Source of the DNA: Rhexocercosporidium sp. MPI-PUGE-AT-0058
Lineage: Eukaryota > Ascomycota > Leotiomycetes > Helotiales
Direction of reading: 5' to 3'
Assembly (NCBI GenBank): GCA_020746875.1
Contig: JAGTJL010000014.1
Location: 2,188,626 to 2,252,625 of the forward strand
DNA: 64,000 bases
The translations under genes and the position numbers were made by a program. The notes under the pieces are model-generated. The model saw nothing but the letters and a program-made list of their open reading frames with translations. It did not search any database and had not been told where the DNA came from. How positions within the stretch are numbered: the stretch's first letter is position 1; every line of letters begins with the position of its first letter. Shown here piece by piece: positions 21,222 through 34,600 of the stretch.

Positions 21222-24200
21222 ATGGATCTTGTATATTTTGGTAACGAATTCCCACAGGATGGCGTGGATATTTTCCGGCGATTACACAACTCCAGCAAAG
21301 ATCAGAATCATCCACTCTTGGCACAGTTCATAAGCGACAGCACTGCGGCAGTCAAAGACGAAATTCGGCGACTGCCAACTGATTTGACGCAGCTGATACC
21401 ACCATTCGAGACTATCTTAAGCTGGGTGGAGAATCCTGAGCTCCGGGAAGGGTTGATAGGGGGAGCTGTGGACGGTGTCTTGCTGGTTGTCGTCCAGTTG
21501 GCGATTTACATCAAGTATTTCTTTGGCATCAAAACATAAGAACCGACTGCTGACTGGGTTTAACAGATACGTCGAGGCAAATCCTAAAGAGCTGAGGGAT
21601 GTTACAAATACGTGTCTTGCGGGTCTCGGCGTCGGCTTGCTGGCTTCGACTGCAGTCTCCCTGTCCTCGAACATATCCGAATTACCATTGGCCGGTGCCG
21701 ATGCAGTCCGTTTGGCTTTCCGCATGGGCATACATGTTCAAAACGTCTCGGAGAACCTGGAAGCCCGTGATATGTCAGAGAGCCCCGATACGTGGGCCTT
21801 CGTTCTCCATAATGTTCAGGCTGCTGTCGCCCAGAAAGAGCTTGATGCCGTGCAATCTCGTATGGAACTACCTGCGACTGGCAAGGTCTTCGTGAGTGCT
21901 ATCAGCCAGACTTCTGTTACTGTGAGTGGTCCACCAGCGAGGCTGGAAGCACTGTTCCAAAAGTCGGAGTTCTTTCGAGATTCTAAGCGCATTGCTCTTC
22001 CGGTTTATGGTGGTCTCTGCCACGCACCCCATATATACAGCATGCGTGACACGCAGAATATCGTCCATGGCAGTCTACTGCACACCGTCAGCTCAGATTC
22101 CGGGCCAGTGATGCCAATTTATTCAACTAGCACCGGTCAACCGTATCCAGCAAAGAACGCATCAAAACTTCTCGAATCAGTTATATCGGAACTACTTACA
22201 CAAGCAATTAATTGGGACTGCGTCATCCACGAATTAGTTGAACGTGTCAAGGGCAACGTTGCCTCCGAAGTGACATTGTACTGCTTTGGTAACTCGATTC
22301 CCCTTAATGATCTCAGTGCCAGCCTGAAAAACGGTCTCACACACCTTGAAGTCACCATCAACAACCTATTACATTGGATCTCCAAAGCCGATCCCAGAGG
22401 CTTCAGGCCTCGTAGTACTGCAAATTCGAAGCTAGCTATCGTAGGCATGGCCTGTCGACTTCCGGGAGGCGCAACAAGTACCGAGAAGTTTTGGGAGATT
22501 TTGGAACAGGGCCTTGACGTCTCGCGCCGCATCCCAGGAGATCGCTTTGATATCGATACACACTTCGACCCAACCGGAAAGCAACTCAACAAAAGCATGA
22601 CCGAATACGGATGCTTTATTGACGAACCAGGCATGTTCGATGCCCCTTTCTTCAATGTATCTCCTCGTGAAGCTCAAGTCTTGGATCCTCAGATGCGTTT
22701 GGCTCTCGTCACTGCCTATGAAGCATTGGAGCGTGCTGGCTATGTTGGCAATCGTACTGCCTCCACGAAACTTGAACGCATTGGCACCTTTTATGGTCAG
22801 GCGGCAGATGATTACAGGGAGGTCAACCAAGGCCAAGAAGTATCCACCTATTATATTCCAGGTAAGTTTACTCTCCTCATATGTATCTCCCACCACAACC
22901 GTGACATTGAATACAGAGTGTACTGATATCTGGGGAAGGCGGTTGTAGAGCCTTCGGTCCGGGTCGAATCAACTACTTCTTTAAATTTGCAGGTCCAAGT
23001 TACAGCATAGATACTGCGTGCTCATCGGGACTTGCAGCAATTGAGGTAAGTGCCGTAAGGCTTACTTGGTAGAACGAAAAATACTGATGTCTCACAGGTT
23101 GCCTGCCAATCACTTTGGAATGGGGAGGTAGACACAGCAGTCACCGGCGGAGTCAACGTACTTACCAACCCGGACGGATTTGCTGGTTTGTGTTGCGGCC
23201 ACTTCCTCACCCAAGGTCACAATGCATGCAAAACCTGGGATGCTACAGCTGACGGATATTGTCGTGCTGACGGGATCGGTTCTCTGGTCATCAAAAGACT
23301 CGAAGATGCCGAAGCAGATAACGACAACATTTTGGGTGTTATTCTCGGCGCCGGGACCAACCATTCAGCCCAAGCCGTCTCTATCACACACCCCCACGCT
23401 GGTCACCAAGCTTACCTATCCCGCCAAGTACTCCGCCAGGCAGGCATAGATCCTCTGGATGTTTCCTATATAGAACTCCATGGCACTGGCACTCAAGCTG
23501 GAGACAACGAAGAGATGCAAGGCATCATGGAAGTCTATGCTCCACTCACGAAGCGCCGAGGAAAAGGCCGTCCACTCCAGTAAGTAAACATGCTAGGCTA
23601 TCCCGTCAAGCGCAATTAGAGGCACCGTCCTGAAGTCTCCGTAAGCAAAAGCGTGAAGGCCAGCAGATCAGCAGTTGCTAGAGATAAGTGCCTGATAGTT
23701 TACGGCACCTGAGCGTGTGACATGCCGAAGTAAGGCGCTTTTTGCAATTGAGGGCATAGTCTTCTCGTCTGCTTGATTGATTAAATTTCTTTTGTGGCTT
23801 TCCCCGAAGCAGACTGTTGACACAAATGCTGACTTCGCAACTAACCACAGTATCGGTGCTGTGAAGTCGAGCATCGGCCATAGCGAGTCTTGTGCAGGAA
23901 CGACAGCCTTGCTAAAAGTGCTTCTCATGTTCCAGAAAAATGCCATTCCACCCCATGTTGGCATTAAGACGGAGATAAACCCCAAATTTCCTCGAGACTT
24001 TGACAAGCGCAATCTGCATATTCCTTTTGAGATGGTGCCATGGCCACAGGTCAGTACATTCCGCCCTGAAACCTCTAATCTTTTTCCTGCCGTGAGGTCG
24101 CGAAATGCCAGCTCCGGAAAACTTGAAAAATGTATTCTAATACGCAACATAGGTCCCGGGAAAGAAACGAGTGGCAGCTATCAACAACTTTGGAGCCGCT

Positions 24201-27200
24201 GGTGGGAACACAACTATGGTTCTTGAAGAGGCACCGACTCGTGTTCCCACGGAATCTGATCCACGCCGGGCCCATGTTATCGCCATATCCGCCAAAACGA
24301 AGGCTTCGTTGAAAGGAAACATTGAGAACTTGACTACCTATCTCCAATCGCATCCAGACACCAATCTCGCCGACCTATCGTACACAACGACTGCACGTCG
24401 GTACCAGCATGCCTATCGAGTGGCAATTGTAACATCTAATGTGGAACATTTGAAAAAGCAGCTTGCTTCTCAATTAGAGAAGATCGATTTGGTGAAGCCT
24501 GTTGCAAAGTCCGGTCCACCACCCATTGCTTTCGCTTTCACAGGCCAAGGCGCGGCGTACAAGTCCATGAGCCTGGAGCTGTACCGTGATGTCAGCACAT
24601 TCCGAGACCACATTCAACATCTCGACTCTCTTGCTCAAGGCCAAGGTTTTCCAACTTTCATCCCGGCTCTGGATGGATCATATGATAAGGACCACAACCA
24701 CTCTCCAGTCATCAGCCAGCTGGCTTTGGTCTGCCTGGAGATTGCGTTGTCAAAGTACTGGTCATCTCTAGGAGTGAAGGCAGATGTCGTTCTTGGCCAC
24801 AGCTTGGGCGAATATGCTGCCATGCACGTATCAGGTGTTCTCACTGCTAGTGACACCATCTTCTTGGTCGGCCGACGGGCTCAGATGCTACAGGAGAAGT
24901 GCAGGGTTGGTAGCCACACCATGATGGCTGTCCGGGCTTCTTGTGGACAGATAGCGGAGAGCTTAAGGGATATAAAGGTGCCGTACACAATTGCTTGTAT
25001 CAACAGCCCGTCGGACACAGTGCTCAGCGGTAGCAGGGAACGAATGGATGAGATATCCACGCCACTCGAGGCTGCTGGTTTTCGTTGCATCAAGCTGGAC
25101 GTCGCTTTTGCATTTCACTCAGAGCAGACCGATCCTATTTTGGATGACTTCGAGAAGATATCGAAGTCAGGGGTTCTATTCCAACAGCCGAAACTACCAT
25201 TCATCTCGCCATTGCTAGGTAAAGTCGTTTTCGACGGGAAAACTCTGAACGCAAACTATGTCCGCAAAGCTACCAGGGAGACCTGTGACTTTCTATCAGC
25301 CTTGGAGAACGCTCAGAAAGTCTCTACTGTTTGCGATGAGACAGTCTGGATCGAGATCGGCCCGCATCCTGTTTGTACCAATTTCATCAAATCCACTATA
25401 CCGTCCACCACTCTTGCCGCCCCATCCATTCGTCGGGGAGAAGACAACTGGAAGACGATGGCCGAAAGTATGGCAGCTCTCCATGTCGCCGGAGTTGCGG
25501 TTGACTGGAATGAGTTCCATCGCCCCTTCGAGAACAGACTTCGCCTCCTTGATATTCCCACGTACAGCTGGAACAACAAGAATTACTGGCTGCAGTATAA
25601 TGGTAACTGGTGTTTGACAAAGGGCAATAGCTTCTACGATACCGAGAAGGAAGCTGCCAAAGCAAAGACTGCACCAAACGCACTCCAGGCAAGCGATATT
25701 CGGACCTCGACAGTCCAGAATATCGTTGAGTCAGTGTTCCATGGTTCCGCAGGCACATTGACTATCCAGTCTGATCTGATGCAGTCAGATTTCCTCGCTG
25801 CCGCTCATGGGCACAGGATGAACAATTGCGGCGTAGTGACATCTGTGAGCCAGCTCCTCGCATGCCCTTCAATAACAATGCTGACCTATCATAGTCAATT
25901 CATGCAGATATTGCATACACCCTTGGCGACTACTTCTACAGAAAATTTTTCCCAAAGACAAAAAGTGTCAGCATGAACATTGCCAACCTGGTCGTCACAA
26001 AAGGTCTGGTCGTAGCCCAGAATACGAAAACACCCCAGTTGATACAGGTAACGGCCTCCACTACCGATATCCAGTCAGGAATAGTCGACTTGAAATGGCA
26101 GAACGTGAGTAATGACGGCAACCTTACAGGCATCTTTGCCACTGCCAATGTTGTCTATGGCGGTGCATTCGAGTGGCTCTCATCTTGGACTCCAGTTGCC
26201 CATCTCATTCAGGGCAGGATTGAAACACTGGAAAACCTCGCATTGCAAGGTAAAGCCAGTCGATTTTCGCGCAACATGGCCTACAGCCTCTTCGCAGCCA
26301 ACTGTACGTATAAATTTCTGCCGATTTTTCCAGTGTCCCAACAGTTCTCGGCTTATGAGACATGTCTTATGCCTAAGAGTCCCGAATCCTTCTCAGTTCC
26401 TTCTTTAACGAAAAACATCGCTAATTGTATTGAAGTGGTTGACTATGCAGAGAAATACCGCGGGATGCAAACTGTCGTGATGTTTGAATTGGAAGGATTC
26501 GCAGACGTGCAGCTCAGCACGAAAGAGAGCGGTACCTGGACCATCCCGCCGTACTTCATCGACTCGGTGGCTCACCTCGCTGGCTTCATCATGAACTGCT
26601 CCGATGCAATGGATACGAAGAACAACTACTGCGTCACACCCGGCTGGGACTCAATGCGATTTGCGAAGCCTCTGGTCCCAGGAGCCAAGTATCGTTCCTA
26701 TGTTAAGATGATACCAACAGCGGAAGACCCAACAATATTCTTCGGTGATGTATATATCATGCAAGACGGCGAAATCTTAGGTCTTGTAGGTGGTATTCAG
26801 TTTCGCCGCTATCCAAGGATTTTACTTAGTCGCTTCTTTTCGCCACCAGACAAGATGGATGTCTCGGAGTCGAAGCCAAAGACCGCTATTGCTCACGCTC
26901 CTGTATCAGCAACGGCACCGAGAATCACCCGACCAGAGCCAACTACAGAAGTTGCTCACCAGGGGCGTCTGCATGCAGAGTCTTCAATGCTACCAGATTC
27001 TAACAATATCTCGTTTCCCGTCTCGTTACCCAACGCCGCACCATGTGTCGAATCTGCAGCCGCTTCCGGCAGCACATCCGCGAGAGCACTTATGCTGATT
27101 GCTAAGGAGGCCGGCCTAGAGATTGCAGACCTGGAGGACGATGCTGAGTTCTCTAGCCTAGGCGTTGACAGCTTGATGTCGCTAGTTATTGCGGAGAAGT

Positions 27201-27298
27201 TCAAGACTGAGCTGGATGTCAAGGTCGGGGGCAGTCTTTTCTTGGATTACCCGACAATTGGTGACTTGAGGAAATGGATGGAGGAGTATTACAGCTAG
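21222..27298 (+). CDS. Non-reducing polyketide synthase, SAT-KS-MAT-PT-ACP, atrochrysone carboxylic acid synthase type
   Basis: Iterative type I synthase of 1779 aa. Exons: 21222-21514, 21567-22861, 22939-23045, 23098-23579, 23851-24049, 24153-25844, 25895-26303, 26436-27298; phases all close. The SAT domain (about 1-340) begins [13 protein letters not shown] (about 386-790) has DTAC557SS, H693GTGTQ and GH736SE. MAT (about 915-1215) has GHS1009LGEYAA. PT (about 1325-1620) has H1346 (GHRMNNCG) and D1535 ([12 protein letters not shown]). A single ACP has GVDS1738LMSL near the C-terminus. No thioesterase or reductase domain follows. Size and order are those of the emodin/atrochrysone group of non-reducing synthases. 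The SAT region has GLGVG (117-121) where other synthases have a catalytic GxCxG. Intron 4 is 271 bp, far longer than the others; intron 7 (132 bp) is open in frame and must be excised to give [17 protein letters not shown]. Upstream frames at 20705 and 21050-21220 are not part of the protein. Confidence 0.93.
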
Positions 27299-27430
27299 AC
27301 GATTTGGAGACAATTAAGGGGGAATAACTTAGATTGAGAAATGTGGCTAGTACGTTTCGTTCGTTAAATGATGATTCGTTTGCTTGAGATTATTTCTTTT
27401 AGGCGAGCCTTCTTATCGTGGCGTGAGGTA
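27299..27430. other. 3' flank of the synthase, edge of the gene island
   Basis: About 130 bp of normal composition, after which the sequence becomes AT-rich. The sharp edge coincides with the terminal repeat of the next element. Confidence 0.5.
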
Positions 27431-30281
27431 ACGTCTAACCCCCCTATCCCGACCACCCTCTCATTCCGATTACCTCGCTTAATTCTAGCACTTTTTATTT
27501 AAGAGTTAATAATTTTATATTACCTTAACTTTTATATATAAAATTATAAAATCTAAATCTCTTTTTAATTCTTATTCTATAAGTATAATTTAGCGTTCTT
27601 TAGCTGTAATTTAAGCTTATTAAATAGCACGTATTATTATAAATTTAAAATTTAAATTAATTTAAACTTTCTGTCTTGTCCTTAGATTTAATTACTTTAA
27701 TTTTCTTTTAGCTTTTTAATTTATAATCCTTCTTATTAATACTTTTTAAAACCTTCTTAAAAAGCAAACGGTATATTAAAAGTTAATTATATGACTCGAT
27801 TATTAAGGTAAGAATTGTGGCCACAGCTCGTGGGCCCTTTTAAGCGAGAACATTAAGATTTTATAATCTTATAATTTCGCGACCTTTTAATAAAATTTCT
27901 TGATTTTAAGTTTATATATAAATAAATGAGTATTATTATTAATTATTTAATTATATTTTTAAATTCATAATTTATTATTAAAATTTTAGTCATATTTTTA
28001 TAGCGGTATTATTATCTTATATTAAATAATATAATATTTTAATTATTTTAATTAAATATTAATATTTTTAAATTCTTATAAATATATATTAATCTTTATA
28101 TAAAATTTTGATATTTTATTATATTTAATATTAAAGTATAAATTTATTCTATTATTATAAACTTTTAAAAAGACATTAAAATTTCAAATTTAAGTGTATT
28201 TCGTTGAAATTTTCTGTTTTATACTTATTTAAAGCTTTTATAATTATAATAAAAAGTTATATTTTAAGCTTAAATTCAAATATATATTAAAGCTATACTT
28301 ATTATTTTATAAACTCTTTTTAAATAAGAGACTATTAATTATTAATTCTAATAATTGGATTTAAAAAAGATAAATATTTAACGTTTTAATATCTTTGGAT
28401 AAGGTTATTAATATTTGAATTTTAGCTTATAAATTTAAAAATATTTATAAAGTTTCTTTATAAAGTTTCTTTATAAATATTTATCTGTTTATAATAATAT
28501 TTACTTTTAAGAAAAATTATTAAAATTTAAAAAAGTTATAAAATTTTAAAAACATAAGGTTTTTTAATGTTCTCGCTTAAGAGGGCCTACGAGCTGTGGC
28601 TACAATTCTTACGTATTTATAAATAAATATCTCTTTTAGTTTTAGGCGTAGAGAACTAATCTAAAGAAGCAAAGGCCTCTAAAGGTAATATTAACGTCTT
28701 TTAAAGCTTTAAAAGAGATAGATTTGTTTATTTATTTTTAATAGTAAAAGACTTATTAATAGCTTAATTACGGATACCGGCCATAATTCGTTACTTCTTC
28801 AATTAGCTTTAATATTAAAAGAAGTAATATTTTCTTAACGTGCTTTCTGTTAATAGATAAAGAAATTGCGTTTATTAATTAAAATAAATCGAGTAATAAA
28901 TTCAATTTTTAAAACTCTTTCCGGTAGGCACGCTTTAAAGCCGATAAAACCGATAAATCTAAAGATTATAAGACGTGAGACGTATATATAAGTAAAAATA
29001 ATATACATATATATATTATACTTAAGGCACTTCTAAATGAATTCCGCAGTCTCGTAGCTCTTATAGCCGTTTAAAATAAAGAGTCTTATAAAATAATTAT
29101 ATAGTTCTGTTTAAGAAATAAATACTCTTTTTAATTACTTTAAAACTGTATTATTAATTATCTATTTATTATCGGTTATAGTATAGTATTATTTATTAAA
29201 TACGTTTAATTAAGACGGAAACTATTATTATTGAACCGATTTTCCTTTATAAATTACTGCAAAATACATAAAGACTCTTATAATAAAAATACACTTAATA
29301 ATTGTCGTTTATATACGTAAACTTAGCTGTTTTCCTTGAATTTTGCGCTTTTCTGCGTGCTTTATAATTAATCTATTAAGGTTATAGCTTTTTATAACGC
29401 TAGTTTCGTTTATATTTTATCGCTAATTAACTAAAATAGCTTTAATAGCCGGGATTTTAGTTTTTAAAACTAAGGTCGAATAACTTTAGAATAAGCGTTA
29501 TTAATACGCATAAAATCGACGTATATCTACTTCTTAGTTTTTAAAATATGATTCCGTATTAAAAAAACGAAATATTTAATATTTTCCGAGCGGTCGGTGG
29601 TCGTCTTAAAGAGTTAAAAGCTTTTATATAACGATACTAGCCAAGAAAGCGGTATAAGAAGTATATAATAATACTTTAACTAAGGCTATCGAGAGCTAAT
29701 AAGTCTAATATAAAAGAAATAAGAAGATAAAAAAGGAAAAAATAATAAAAGAAGCGTGAGTTTATATATATAAGCTCTTCCGAAACCCCTCCGGTATTAG
29801 TCCGATTCCGCATGACTTAATTACCCCTGAATCCTTGGATTTCCTGACTCGCTAAGAAGTTCTTAAATGTAATTAAAAATATTAATTTATATATACGTAA
29901 ATCTACGATTAAAAGACTCTTATATAAGTATTTAATCACTTAGTCGATTCTTTATTACCGTAAGTAGCTTTTATAAATAATTATCGGCCTTCTAATATAA
30001 TAGAACTTTTTATTGCAGTTATAAAAAATAAACTTTAAAATATTTTATTTAAGCGTTAATTTTCTTAAAGACTTGCTATTTGCGACCTTCTTAAGCGTAT
30101 ATATAATATTATACTTTATATATTTAAGCTTTATAATAAAAATAATAAAAATTCCAAATTTAAAGAAAATCGATTAAAGAATAATTTTTATTTATTTATT
30201 TAAGTTAATAAGTAAGAGTGGCGGTGAGTTAAGCGAGGGTGGTCGGAACAAAGAAGTAGTCGGGATAAGAGAGTTAAACGT
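27431..30281. mobile_element. Decayed DNA transposon X, copy 1, with ~55 bp imperfect terminal inverted repeats
   Basis: The left end (ACGTCTAACC..CTATCCCGACCACC..CTCGCTTAA) matches the reverse complement of about 30225-30281 with mostly C/T differences. Net length is about 2.05 kb once the nested 799-bp element is removed, a usual size for Tc1-mariner/pogo-like elements. Any transposase, probably on the minus strand, is destroyed by stop codons. A second copy lies at about 51800-53970. Confidence 0.6.
27811..28609. mobile_element. 799-bp MITE with ~45 bp terminal inverted repeats, TA target duplication
   Basis: Ends AGAATTGTGGCCACAGCTCG.. and its inverted partner, with TA on both sides (27809-27810, 28610-28611). 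Comparison with copy 2 of element X near 52370 shows the empty site with a single TA, which confirms the insertion boundaries. AT-rich interior, non-coding. Confidence 0.8.
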
Positions 30282-33200
30282 TCTACATCTGCCTTTAGGA
30301 TAAAGAACCTACTTAAATCAATATAAGAATTATATTAAATAATAATTAATAACTCTTATAATTGATTATTATGAATTAAACTAAAGTTTTTTGTCCTGCT
30401 TTCGAAGCCGTAAATTAATAATTAAACTTTATAAATCTAAAGATTTTATTAAAACCAGTTATTTTTTCCATATAAATAACTAACTTTCTGAAAGAGATTA
30501 ACTCTTCCTTAATTAAAAGAATAGTCTATTATAATATCAACGTAACGAATAAATACTTATTTATAAAACTTCACGCTTATATATAAGATATCTTAACAAA
30601 CCTCAATTGCTTTAAATATTAAGTAACAGCCTTATGATTTTAAGCTAAAACCTACTAATTCTCAGCGGCTTATCTTTAAAGCTAAATTACCTGAAAAGAC
30701 TTTCGATCCGCCTAAAGAAAATCCCGAAAAGCTCGATAAGTATCGAACTGTTACAGTTGTTTATTAAGTTAATAATTGCAAATAAGTTCTTTAATTTTTA
30801 TTTATTATATTTATAATAAGAAAATAATTATGAAGTTTTTTAATTTATTAGCAAAAATCTTTGAAAGTTATTAACAGGTATTGCCCGTCGTTACCCGCAT
30901 TTGTAACCGCGGTAATATATTTCAAATTTTAACTTTAACGGAAGTATATAATTTTTTAAGTTGCGCAGCTTAATAAGGTCCGTAATAATAGCGATAATAG
31001 CGACAACAGCGCCTTATACACGGAAATATAAAGTTAACTTTAAAATAAAAAATCGTCGAACGACTTTTATAAAAGTATACTTTAGTTTATACGGTCGTAC
31101 GTATTTATTTATATTACGTATACATATATAAGAGCCTTAGTATAGGTGTAATTTCTTTAAATCGTCAAGTGCCCTTATTGGATTTTTTTTTAAAATAAAG
31201 ACTTATAACGTATGAAATTTACCGGAAGTTATAAATCTAACGTATATATTAGCGGCTGCTAAAGCTTATTATGTTTTAGCTGCGATTTCTTACGTTTTGA
31301 GCGTTTTAAGTTAAATATAAGTAAGTTATCGCGTTTAATTGCTTAAGCTGCGGACGCACTCTAGCTTAAGTGCGATCCGAAGCTTAAGCGGTCAAACGTT
31401 ATAAACAACTAACATAGCCTTTATTTATTAAAACTAGTTCTGCTCCGCAGCCAAAATATTTACTAATATAAGTCCCGAAATAATCGTTTAAAAGCTATAA
31501 CTTCTTTTCGGGTATACTTTAATATTAATAATTCCGCTTTAATAATTAATATAATAATCGTAAATTACTTAAATACTGTCGTGCGAAATCCAGGGGTGCA
31601 GGGGTATAAAGGCTATATAGCCAAATACGCAGTTTACAGACTGCGGGTCCGCTTTTTGTACGACAAATACCTTTTAAATTATTAGCTTACCGAATAATAA
31701 GATTATATAACTTTAAGATAACTTTTAAGTTTAGACGTTATTAGCGAAAGACATGTTTAAATATAAAGCGCTTTTTCTTAATTACTTCTGTATATAATTC
31801 CTAGAAAGCGCGTACTAAACAAATAATAAATAAGCTAATATATAATTATAAAATACTTTAAACTAAAGTTCTTGCGAACTATAAGAGCTAAGCGATCGCA
31901 AAAGCTACGTTTAATCTTATAATAATCGCTATATATAATATTAACTTATCTCTTTTTTAATAAGCTTTACATATATTTCTTTAAAACTTATCTTTTATAT
32001 TTAATAAAATCGATTTAAAACAGTAATATTATCGGATAATTTTTACGAACTTATTTAAATTTTCGAGTAATCTTTTTAATATATTGATTATAAACTAAAA
32101 AAATAATCTTACGCTTTTATTAAGTATTATCTTAATCCTTAAGAATTATTTAATATCTTTAAGATTATATATATTATATGCTTAATTTAATCGCGTAATA
32201 AAATCTTGTTTAAGCTTTAGGTCGTTTCGGTAATAAAGTATTTAAATATCGTTTACGTAAAAAAGAATAAGGATTTTATAATTAAAGTTTATAAATATAC
32301 ATAATTCTTCTGAATATAAAATTAGCTTTAAATCTATTAACGTTTTATTAATATACTTATATAATAAGTATAAAGAATCGCGTATTTCGTAAAGAGCGCG
32401 ATTAATTCGTAGTATATATTTAAGCTTATTAAAAATTAAATGAAACTTATAATATATAGTTTCGCTATTAATATCTCGGAAAGCGTTAATAAACGTATTA
32501 ATTACGTTGAAATACTTAACTTCTAAATCGTAATAAGTTACGAGCGCTATAGCGATTCCGAAGGATTTAATTCAAAGCGTATTAACTTATATAAAAATAA
32601 TTGTTAATTTATTTTAAAATTACTTCGTATAATATAAAAGCTATAACAAATAAAAAAGACGTAGCACGGCGTAAGGCATTAGGTAAAGAGCTTAGTAACT
32701 CTTAAGGGATTAAGATTTAAAATAAAAAAGTATTTAATTTTCTAATTTTATATAAGGAAAAGTCTTTTATATAAACTTTTAAAATTTATATACTTAGTTC
32801 TTAAATAAAGCCTTAAGTATTATTTCTTAGCTAAAATCGCCGTCTTATATCCGTCCTTAATTATAATAAGTGATTACCTCGATTACTTTCGTCCGCTTAT
32901 TGCTCGGCTTTTTAAAGAAAATATAACGTAGCTGAGAGTAGAGCTTATACTAGTACGCCATCGGAGTCAAAAGACTATAATATTCGGCCTTAAGACAGAA
33001 TACTGAAAAGAAGAGATTTTGGTGTGAATGATGATTCTATTATACGGGGGATTTCTAGGTCTATATAACTACTTTAGCTAATCACGTGTATATTCGCTTA
33101 TATAGCTTAATTAAGTATTTACTTGCGAGCTTACGAGTTGGCGTAATCTCTTACCAGAAACCAGAGCTTCCGAAAGCTACTATTTTAGCCCTGAATAACC

Positions 33201-34600
33201 TTTTACCGGAAGCTTAAAGCTTCCGAGGTTCAAAGCACGGAAGCCGAGGCTTTATGCGAAGCCGGAGCTTTATGCAAAGGTAGTTGAGTTATAGAAAAGT
33301 ATGCTTAATATAATCTTATATTATTAAGCGAGTTTAGCCGAGGCTTAATATAATCTTATAAATACGTTCTACTTAGTACATATGCTAATTAAGAGAATAC
33401 TCTCACGTGATAAACACATGACAACTATTCTCTTCCTTACGTAACTTAATCCCATGAGTTAGCATAAGCTACCTTAAGCTCTTAAGGCTATAACGGCACC
33501 TGACTAGAAGGCCTACTACTTCGCACGAATATTATTTATTATTAATAAGGTCGATTACAATTAACCGAAGCTTTTAGCTTAAGGCGGGGCTATTACGGCA
33601 AACCTAAACCGCAGCAATACTCTTAAAATCATAACTTGCTTACCGCTAAGGCCGAATATTTTATAACGTAATTAAGAGTAGAGCTTATATTAATACGCTA
33701 TTAGAGTTAAAAGACTATAATATTCGGCCTTAAGGCAGAATACGCTCTACTTAATACATATATTAATTAAGAGAATACTCTTACGTAATAAACACATGAC
33801 AGAAAAAAGAAAAGATTTTTTTTTAAAAAAAAAAAAAATTTAACGCTAAGCTTTTCTTATTTTAATTTCCTTTTCGGCTTATATTAAAATAAATAAAAGA
33901 ACGAATTTTAATTAATTAATATTATATATCGATTTATAATTCGGGCTCAGGGTTTTTTCTTGCCTTTCTTTATAACTCAGACTGAAATTACTTCGGTATT
34001 ACGCTTATTTTTTATTTAAGAATAAGAGACTTATCTTTATTTAAGTCTGCTTTTAAATTAAGTAAAACGTAATTAATCTTTTTTAGTATACTTCTTTATA
34101 ATTTACCGTTATTATCGTAAAATATTTTTTTTAGTAATTAAAACTTAATAATAAGAATAAGTAGTTTCGGGAAGGGTATTATTATTTTTAAGAGTAATGT
34201 GCCAGATTTTAATAATTATAACTCGGAAGCCGGGATTAAGAATTACGATTATAGTTTTTTATTTATTTTTATTTATAAAACTAAGAGTTCGCTTTAGATT
34301 TACTTAAAGACTTACGTTAAGCGTTAATATTAGTTTTCTTTTACTTATAATAACTTATAGTCCGAGATTAAGAGTCGGATTAATTATAATCTTATTATTA
34401 AAATCTTAATTTAAAATATCTTCCGACTTCGAGTGTCTTAAGAGTTCTTTTACTTTGACGTTATAACTTATTTTATTTAATTATTTTAAGATTATAAGAT
34501 TTATAATATTAGCTGCTTTAATAAGTTTAGTTTTTTTTTTAATTTAAAATACTTAAGATTTCTTTACATAATTACTTTTTTATTCTTAAACTTAAATCTA
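30282..34600. repeat. RIP-affected repeat desert
   Basis: No intact gene. Contains the short LTR-like insertion at 31577-31665 and dispersed duplicates: 32937-33002 resembles 33669-33734, and 33363-33422 resembles 33739-33800. The last two segments are adjacent in one copy and split in the other, as if LTR fragments had been interrupted. The rest is unresolved. Confidence 0.6.
31577..31665. mobile_element. 89-bp LTR-like insertion, un-RIPed, with 5-bp target duplication AATAC
   Basis: Begins TGTCG and ends TGTACGACA, flanked by perfect AATAC repeats (31572-31576 and 31666-31670). It contains a TATAAAGG box and a GGCTATATAGCC palindrome. Its GC-balanced composition stands out from the mutated surroundings. 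Consistent with a solo LTR of a very small retroelement; its ends match the insertion at 52015-52203. Confidence 0.65.
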
